Assembly: GCA_019649035.1 (NCBI GenBank)
Contig: BMAT01004464.1
Span: forward strand, 293,869 to 316,245
Length of the DNA stretch: 22,377 nt
Source: Elysia marginata
Lineage: Eukaryota; Mollusca; Gastropoda; Plakobranchidae
Direction: 5' to 3'
In this document: one piece after another, positions 1-22,377 of the stretch
Numbering within the stretch: position 1 is the first letter of the stretch
Layout: every line of letters begins with the position of its first letter
Position numbers and translations under genes: made by a program
The notes under the pieces: generated by a model
Told to the model about the DNA's origin: nothing
Seen by the model: only the letters and a program-made list of their open reading frames with translations
The model's database searches: none

Positions 1-1
1 C

Positions 2-40
2 TGTCTGTCTCTCTCTGTTCTCTCTCTCTCTCTCTCTGCC
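2..40. repeat. CT-rich microsatellite
   Basis: Imperfect (CT)n / (TCTG)n run at the left edge of the window, within DHX15 intron 7. Confidence 0.8.
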
Positions 41-406
41 TGAGTTTTTTATTTCCATGAGAGGTCCAATTTTCAGTAAAAAATGCAAAGACCCGGAAAA
101 TCGGGAGAGCCCGGATAATCACGATGCCTTCTCCCGAAATTTTCCGATTAAGCGGGTCCGACTGTATTTACTCATGTTGTCATCCACCTTTAACATACAT
201 ATGTTCACCCCTGTTTCAGTAAATATAAGTCTTACTAGTATATACTGAGTTTCCTTTAATAGGGAGTAGTTCACTTGGGTATTCTTTGGTAGGATTATAG
301 ATAGACAAGAGGTTAGACGTAGATCTGATAATGAACACATGAATGAAAAATTTGTATCAGCTTTTTCAATGTGCCTTAGAGCATTTGCAAAACCATCTGC
401 AGTGAT

Positions 407-454
407 CAAAGGGTTAAGTAATTTATTTTACAAAGGGTTAAGCAGTTTATTTTT
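407..454. repeat. 24-bp tandem duplication, two copies
   Basis: CAAAGGGTTAAG followed by a T-rich half occurs twice head to tail (407-430 and 431-454), 21 of 24 positions matching. Confidence 0.8.
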
Positions 455-839
455 AAAAAACCTAGACCCACCACCTATTGTAGCAAAAATTAAAATACAA
501 TAACTGTTCAGAAGCCAATGGTCATAAAACACACACACCCATGCTGAAGCAAAACACACTGAGCAACGCTGAAGCTTTGATTGTGTTCTTACTACAAAAC
601 TTGTCAAACCCAGCTAACAAAATTAGCAAGAATTAACAATTTCATAGAGAATAAGAATAAAATGGTTGTATTTGCAATATCAGTTGTGCAAACAACTAAG
701 ACACCAAAGATGTTTCAGAAAAAATACTTGGCTTTGTTCTGTTGTTTTTATACTTTTTTATAAATCTGTTCTAAACTATGTCTTCCAAATCTTCCCAATC
801 CCCACTACCACCACCTTCACAACTATATCTTAGCTCTCA

Positions 840-16499
<15,660 letters not shown>

Positions 16500-16507
<8 letters not shown>

Positions 16508-16517
16508 GGTTGCTCAT
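16500..16517 (-). promoter_or_regulatory. Six-codon upstream ORF overlapping the DHX15 start codon
   Basis: Reading ATG AGC AAC CAT GTC TAA, this small frame starts 10 nt before the DHX15 ATG and stops inside codons 2-3 of the main frame. Its context is weak (T at -3) while the main ATG has A at -3, so most ribosomes probably pass it by leaky scanning. It matters only if transcription starts upstream of 16517, which is likely but not shown. Confidence 0.55.
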
Positions 16518-17090
16518 TTAACTTCACTTCCTGTAGTGATGAAGATTAGACCCTAGTTTTATCATACAAAGAAACTTGCAGAAAAATTTCCAAATGTAGG
16601 CCTAAGTAAATTTTAGGCATCGCACATAACTTTGAACAAAATATTGGCATAAAATCTAGAGTTACATGCCTTTAAGAAGAAATGAGGTTGAATTCCCCAA
16701 CTTTAACAGCTTGAAGGGCTACCTCTTAAATTGTCAATTAGAGGCGATTAAAACTTACCCTTGACAGGTTTTACTTTCAGCTTTGCAAAATCTATAGGAA
16801 GTGTCAATTTTAATCATATGGGGAATTAGGTATAAAAGTAATAAAATACCTAAATCTAGATACAGAAAATTATTGATTAATCCACCTATAAAGTTCTACA
16901 ATTTTACTTTTTAGTTGATTTTAGTTTTACAGACTGATTGAAATAAAGTTTAGAAAACAGAAAATTAGTTTGAAAAATATATCTTCATTTCATTTTGAGG
17001 CTAAGAAACTTTGTAGAAAAGAGTAGAGTAAGATTTGTATTTAATATAGCCCCTTATCCACTAAAAATAAAATGCTCTCAGTGCTATACA
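16508..17090. other. Region upstream of the DHX15 start codon
   Basis: Expected to hold the 5' untranslated region and proximal promoter of DHX15. A possible UTR intron and an overlapping short upstream frame are listed separately. A CAGGAAGTG word at 16523-16531 (minus strand) resembles an ETS site. No CpG island or TATA box is evident. Confidence 0.4.
16531..16758 (-). other. Candidate intron in the DHX15 5' untranslated region
   Basis: On the minus strand a strong donor (AAGG|GTAAGT, GT at 16758-16757) lies 228 nt before a plausible acceptor (ATCACTACAG|GAAG, AG at 16532-16531), with a pyrimidine-containing stretch and a branch-like CTAAT between. If used, a noncoding first exon ends at 16759 and the start exon begins at 16530. 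Read-through would be equally compatible with the coding sequence. No TATA box or clear start site was identified. Confidence 0.3.
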
Positions 17091-17375
17091 CAGGGATGCA
17101 AGCGGCCCATGCTAAAAAACCAGGAAAATTTTACACTCTGTAGGTGCCATTATAGAACTTTTGATGGACCAATTGAAAGAGATAGATACAACACTGTACT
17201 AGTGCCTCCACAGCTATACAACTAAAAAGAAGTGTTTGATTTTCTATGACTCTTAATTTAGGACGTTTTCTTTAACATTTAGGTCATAATTTTTTTAAGT
17301 TTTCCTGCTTTTTTAGTTGAAGAAAACTGCTAAAAAATCGGAATTCCAGCAAAAATTGGAAAACTTGCATTCCTG
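17091..17375. mobile_element. 285-bp TIR element, copy C
   Basis: Starts CAGGGATGCAAG and ends CTTGCATTCCTG. It aligns along its full length with copy A at 4463-4747, at roughly 90% identity by eye, in the same orientation. An exact 6-bp duplication is not present: TATACA precedes it (17085-17090), and TATACA recurs 10 bp after the right end (17386-17391). The target duplication has therefore decayed or been altered. Confidence 0.8.
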
Positions 17376-17574
17376 TATTATAGTGTATACATGGGTTCCC
17401 TAATAGGCCATTATCAACCAAATTACCTGCTCACAGAGGAGCAGCAAATAAAGCTCATCAGTCTAGTCTATTAACAATATCTTTATTCAATTATCAATAC
17501 CTATAGATACTACTTTTTAAATGCATGAGTGAAACAAGGAAATGTCAATATGTAAACAGTCTTTCTCGAAGACT

Positions 17575-17658
17575 AAACGCTACCTGCCAAAAGCAAGGCT
17601 CAAACCCCAGACGAAGAAGCTTGAAAGCCAGGAGTCTACCACTAGACCAAGACGCTAC
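17575..17658 (-). repeat. tRNA-like SINE head or tRNA pseudogene
   Basis: On the minus strand an A-box-like TGGTCTAGTGGTAGA (17649-17635) is followed 28 nt later by a B-box-like GGTTTGAGCC (17606-17597), close to tRNA geometry. The D-arm GTCT/AGAC pairs perfectly. The anticodon and T arms do not pair well, so it is not a functional tRNA. A tRNA-derived SINE is the best explanation; its body and 3' end were not delimited. Confidence 0.5.
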
Positions 17659-17659
17659 A

Positions 17660-18754
17660 TATTTCGATCTTCCACCGCCATAGGTAGTCTCAAAACTTTA
17701 CATTATTTCCCCCTGCAGGCCAAACATTTAGCACATATTTCAGAGCATTACAGTACATAACAGCCTGGTAGACGCTAAAATACAGTACAAGTCGACTTCA
17801 AGCCCCCTGCCATTAAGCACGCTTCAGCTTCAAATATACGCCCTACTGAATTTTCGCTATATAATAAACGCATGCCTTGACGCAAGGTATCTTCTGCATC
17901 AGGCATGGTTCACAGATGGTATAGGGTGGAAAGTGTAAAAAAATTTTTGCCCCTGAACTTAGTCTTTAGTGGTTGAATTATTTCAATCGGTATCCATAAT
18001 CTCTGTCTAAAGCAATTTGCTTTCATGCACTGTACTTGACCACTGACTTTATATTTGAGGTGGGAAACTGCCAAGAGCATAACTGGAGTGGCTAGTCTTA
18101 ATCTGTTCTAGATCTAGATTTCATTTTGTTCGTGTAATGTTTTAATGTACTAAGACCTTTACCCAGAAGATGTATTTTCACAACACTATCTCCGATACTT
18201 CCCTTTCTTGCCAATTCTATACGTATTTTTTCACACCAGGGTCTCTAGCAATTTCACCAAAATTCAGCTCCTATGTATACAAAAAGATTTAGGTAAATTA
18301 CAACAAAAAATAAAACAACTGCATAGGCACCCTTAAATGCATATAGGTGGCTTCAGCATCTCTACCATCAGAACACTGAGAGCATAAAAAGGCCACACTG
18401 TTTCTGATGGCGTTTTCAATCCTAATGCAGTTGTCACATTGTTAGCATGTGACTGCATACATGCGCATCCCTATGCACTGACTATAAGCATCAATGACAT
18501 TGAGTCGGGTACTAGACCTCAATAACATGTACCACCATGATTCCCATTGATCATTAATTTTGGTCTAGAGCACTTGATCTTCTTCAAAACTCAAAGTTCA
18601 CACTACCAACCCACCCCCTTCCACATGATTATAATTTGTACCTCATTTTTTAGTTAAAAATAAAATACACGTCTTGAAGATGTAACAGTGTCAGTCAAGC
18701 TAAATACTTCCACTAAAAAGGATTTTTCGCAAGTCTTATTCATTTCCTGATAAT
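17660..18754. other. Intergenic stretch without recognised genes
   Basis: AT-rich sequence with a GATCTA palindrome near 18106-18121. Nothing coding or structured was recognised. Confidence 0.6.
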
Positions 18755-19049
18755 AAAGGGAGCGAGTGAGGGGGATAGAGAGATATAGGGCGTATGTATG
18801 TGTCGGGTTGAAAAAGAAACATAATGTTCCCATGAAGTGAAGGTGTGAAGGTGTGTGTGTGTGGGGGGGAGGCGGTGTAGATATGAGATAAGGTCATAGG
18901 CAGGGAAAAAGCAGGAACGTCAAAGAAAACATAGTTTGAGAGAAAGAAACTCAGAGAGAGATAAAGAAAAAGATATGACGGAGGGAGAGAGAGGTACGGA
19001 GAGAGGGGACGGGGAGTATGGGTGTGTTGGGCTGAAAAAGAAATATTAT

Positions 19050-19086
<37 letters not shown>

Positions 19087-19130
19087 TGTTACAAAGTGTA
19101 AGGGAAAAGACTCGAGAAATGGAAATGGAA
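18755..19130. repeat. Purine-rich tract with (GT)n and (AG)n microsatellites
   Basis: Strong G/A strand bias on the plus strand, including (GT)n near 18852-18863 and an uninterrupted (AG)15 at 19055-19084. It produces long artificial open frames on both strands (Ser/Leu-rich or Glu/Arg-rich) that are low-complexity products, not genes. Confidence 0.8.
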
Positions 19131-21935
19131 GACGTCTGCTGTCCAGAGATTTTGAGACTGAAATTGAAGTCAGAAATAGGCCTACTACAATTTTTTTCCT
19201 TGAAAAAGTTAAATGGTCTCGCTGCATATTTCACATAGACACGAAAGTAATGTATACATAAAATATCTGAGAAGACAGCGCTGTCTCTTGGGGTTTTTTT
19301 TAATAATGCCCATCTGTAAGAATCTACATTGTGTGTAGAATGGAATGGGTCGGTGGGTGGTAAAGGGCCTTCAAGCTTACCATTGTAGAATGATAGATCT
19401 GGCCTTGAGATTTTCTGAAAATCACCTGATCAAGGCCATTCAGTGAATGAAGTCAACACAATTATAAAGCAGAGCTGACTGCATTGCGCAACCACCCATG
19501 GAAAGAAATTGCTAGAATGATTTACACAGTAATTACAGGTGCGGTTTGTTATCGATCTGTTTAACGTGGCGCTGGGTTGTTTTTTTTCAAGGACAGCCAA
19601 GCAAGTATGAATACATTTACCAATACTAAGAAAGTGCCTACCGGGAATTGATGCAATGCACATATATGATATAATAACACAAGACAAGGGCAATGACCCG
19701 ATGACCGCACAGGGGCAATGCCCTAACTGAAAGTGCCACGCTTGGAGACATCGATATTACTGATACCTGCTGAGCTTAATTAGACATAGGTACAATGCAT
19801 TGAGTAGATTTTAGCAACACTCCTTGATATTGAAACACAGAAAAGAAATGAGAATGAACCAGTAGCAATATTAAAACCGTTGACCTTGGTTTTCCTCACA
19901 GCCTTTTCAAGCGGAGTTTGTCTGTGATTCTTGCACAAAATCAGCACCACTGTGGGTGCAAGCCGCGCCTGCGCGGACCCAAGCCCAAAACTAACGTTGC
20001 TGCGGATTTTCGCAGAAAACTTTCCACCCTGATTGTATCTAATTCTGACCATCAATAGTTCCAAATGTTATCCATGCCATATTTTTTATGACAGGTTTAA
20101 ATAAAAGTTTGACTTGAATCTCTCTGTTTTGGTGTGTTGAAAATTATGTCCTGAGTGTATGTATTACAATTTATGTCTTGCAACCATTCCAAATGTCTTG
20201 CAACCAGAGTCCTAAGTCGAAATTAGAAGGTAGTCATGTATAGGTATCACAGAAAAGCTCATTTTCTCTACTTTCAAATACCACAAACAGAAAAGCTCTA
20301 CCGTGCTTCTCTATGAAGCTATAGCTGTTTGAAGTCGGCAGAGTTAGGGCTTGTGAAACTTCAGAAAGCGGAGAAAACAGCATTTAAAGTTTAAACGGCA
20401 ATAAAGGTATTGAGGCCTTAGCTTAGCAATCGTACCAACTAAAATTAAACCCCTAAAAATGAAATTCAAACACCAGTTAGGTGTGAAAAGTGTTGAGAAA
20501 TGGTTTTAGCAACACCATCTAACATAAAAAATTTTGACTTCTGAACACCTACTAATTACTATACTTTAAAAGCCGATCTCCAAACTAAGCCTTTTGACTT
20601 ACGACTCATTTGGACAGAATGTGAGACATAAATATGAAATTAAACTTTGCTTCATGTATAACAATGAAAAAAAGTATAAGCTACTTCTACGTTTGCCGTA
20701 AGAATATGTAATTGTACTGATAAAAACAATCTTCCAAATTCCTGTCGAAACTTAGTCAGCAGTTAACACTGTCTCACTTTTACCACCCTAAATGTTACCT
20801 TGTGAAATGAATAAAACATATGCTCTAACGCCTATTTTTCCACATTTTAAGTCTAATTCTATGATGATTTTTGTGTACATAAGCCTATTAGATTTTAAAA
20901 GTTAAAGTTAAATAATATTTGCTGCGAAAATGAAAATTTCATTATGATAAAAAAAATAGGTGGCGAGATACCCCCAGTTTACTAGGACAAAATGGCAGCC
21001 ATTTTCGTTACTGTGATTCAACACACCCATTCCTAACTGACACTAGTTACAGCTCCAAAATTCACCTGAACGATTTCAGCGGACTATTTTCGCATTAAAA
21101 CAGTTTGACGATGAAAAATAGACTCGGTGGCACTTGCAATCGGCGCATTTATGGGTAGATATTGGGTCCCGCTTTTCCTTCGCAACCCTTTTTTGTGTTG
21201 ACTGACAGATCACCACTGCAGATATTTTCATTCTCTGCACTTAAAATATAGGATGAGTAATAGCGGCTTCAAGTTTGAAGAGCGAATTCCATTCAATAAT
21301 TCATGAACCGGTTAAAATCGATTTATAAACTATCACGACATACTAGGCCTAGATTTTATTGACTGACATGTAGATTGGAATACCGGCAATTTTCAAGACT
21401 TGGTTATAAAATACACTTCTAAATAAATGAACATTGGCAATTTTCGGTCATTAACTCATCTGCTTTCTTTTAAAAGGAAACTGCTGATTGAGAAAAACCC
21501 TCAAGTTCCGTTACAGATGATGTAAACATGAGACCTAGGGCTAACTCCCAGACCTAGATCTAGTACTGTAGTAGAAAACCAGGAAATCATGTCAGTTGCA
21601 AACGTCACGGTTGCAACAAAAAATCTGTTTCAAAATCAAAATCATATTTGGATCTAGATCTAGATGATCTATTTAGATCTACCAAATTCAGACGAATACC
21701 TGCTTGAGCAGATACTTTATTCACATGATTTTAAGTCATTAAAACAAATGGAAACTAAACAGAACTTTGTAAATAAACTGCCGTGTAAGTTGGTCGCCAC
21801 TGGGCGCTTAGTAGTTAGCGCTAGTACTAGTAGCTGCTTGTGCATCTTGAAGTAATCTAGTGCTAACTGGCGACTAAGACGATTTGGTCGCGCGTTGAAA
21901 TTTATGTTTGCCTTGTGTATTCCATTGCTGATCTT
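19131..21935. other. Intergenic region without recognised genes
   Basis: It contains a small hairpin (19400-19438), a CpG-rich patch (about 19960-20000) and GATCTA palindromes at 21551-21562 and 21651-21680. No conserved protein or RNA gene was recognised. The open frame at 20064-19780 (minus) covers the CpG patch but has no recognisable domain. Confidence 0.55.
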
Positions 21936-21950
21936 AATAATAATAATAAA
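21935..21950. repeat. (TAA)n tail of the LINE
   Basis: Five AAT/TAA units at the 3' terminus of the minus-strand LINE fragment; in this LINE group a short simple repeat commonly serves as the tail. Confidence 0.7.
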
Positions 21951-22377
21951 GAACATTTATATAGCGCTTTTACAAAAAGCTCAAAGCGCATTAGACAACA
22001 ATGACATTGACATATTTCCAATATACATTCACAGAACAAAACAAAGTTAGGACAGATACATTTCGAATAGGTGCATTTTTTAACGCAGACTTGAACTCCT
22101 GCGAGTCCTTTATCTGTCGAATGGGCAGAGGAAGCGAGTTCCAAACGTGAAGAGCTGCATATGAAAATGATTTTTCTCCATAGGTCTTAGTTTTCACTGT
22201 AGGTACAACTAACGAATCTTTACTGCTACTGCGCAATGTGCGAGATGGTTAGTAAACGCTTATCATAGATGACAAGTACAATGGTGCTTTGTTTTGTAGA
22301 ACTTTGTGACAAAGTACTGCTATTTTAAATTTTAAATGTAATCCTAGCATCTACAGGAAGCCAATGTAGATGTACAA
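21936..22377 (-). pseudogene. 3' end of a CR1/L2-like LINE, reverse-transcriptase C-terminus, running off the right edge
   Basis: Minus-strand frames give LHWLPVDARITFK, then VLQNKAPLYLSSMISVY, then PSRTLRSSSKDSLVVP, TKTYGEKSFSYAA, VWNSLPLPIRQIKD and FKSALKN. That series is the conserved C-terminal region after the polymerase domain in CR1/L2/jockey-type LINE ORF2 proteins. It is broken by a frameshift (a 7-bp ATTTAAA duplication near 22320-22340) and by a TAA before PSRT. The 3' end has GCGCTATATAAATGTTC and a (TTA)n tail at 21935-21950. The body continues beyond the window. Confidence 0.8.

Noticed and set aside
88..160. Imperfect inverted repeat with AAAATCGGGAG words similar to the right part of element B
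   Set aside because: The match is short, with no matching termini or duplication, so it is not called a further copy.
18736..19238. Long open frames on both strands (163 codons minus, 100 codons plus)
   Set aside because: They arise from the purine-rich tract and (AG)n; the translations are low-complexity Ser/Leu/Pro or Glu/Arg runs with no domain.
19780..20064. 94-codon minus-strand open frame over the CpG patch
   Set aside because: Composition is partly protein-like but no domain is recognised and there is no splice or promoter evidence; kept only as a CpG patch.
20985..21010. ATGGCAGCCAT palindrome with YY1-like AAAATGGC words
   Set aside because: Very short frames follow on both strands and one palindromic word is not enough to call a promoter.

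Overview
The window is AT-rich metazoan nuclear DNA. It holds the 5' half of one conserved gene on the minus strand, DHX15 (the Prp43 orthologue, a DEAH-box RNA helicase), split into seven coding exons between 16507 and 915. The gene runs off the left edge: the exons here encode residues 1-378, through helicase motif V, and motif VI and the C-terminal domains lie outside. All splice sites are GT-AG and every exon junction keeps the frame. Two decayed non-LTR retrotransposons, many short TIR elements, CT/GA microsatellites and a scattered GATCTA palindrome point to an invertebrate, perhaps a mollusc of the heterobranch gastropod type. That last placement is a low-confidence inference.

Layout from right to left, which is the direction of DHX15 transcription. 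Positions 22377-16508 are upstream of the gene: the 3' end of a minus-strand CR1/L2-like LINE (21936-22377), a CpG-rich patch near 19960-20000, a long purine-rich tract with (AG)n (about 18755-19130), a tRNA-like SINE head (about 17575-17658) and a 285-bp TIR element (17091-17375). Exon 1 carries the start codon and a six-codon upstream ORF overlaps it. Intron 2 holds a plus-strand, 5'-truncated LINE (about 14587-15455). Intron 3 (6 kb) holds an AGCGGAA-repeat cluster, an unassigned coding-like patch beside a GC-rich palindromic segment, a TATA/Inr/AATAAA arrangement that resembles an LTR, and a short tandem repeat. Intron 4 is mostly a nested transposon cluster.

The most striking structure is in intron 4. 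An outer element (3775-6784) has TIRs CAGACCTGCCAA and a perfect 6-bp target-site duplication TAATAT. Two further elements are inserted inside it: 4463-4747 (TSD TATAGT) and 5261-6430 (TSD CGAGCA), both with CAGGGATGCAAG termini. All three have 6-bp duplications, and the two terminal sequences share the pattern CAG...TGC.A. This suggests one transposase lineage that mobilises short elements without visible coding capacity. A second 285-bp copy, about 90% identical by eye, lies upstream of the gene. No transposase gene, CRISPR array, rRNA or second intact protein-coding gene is visible.
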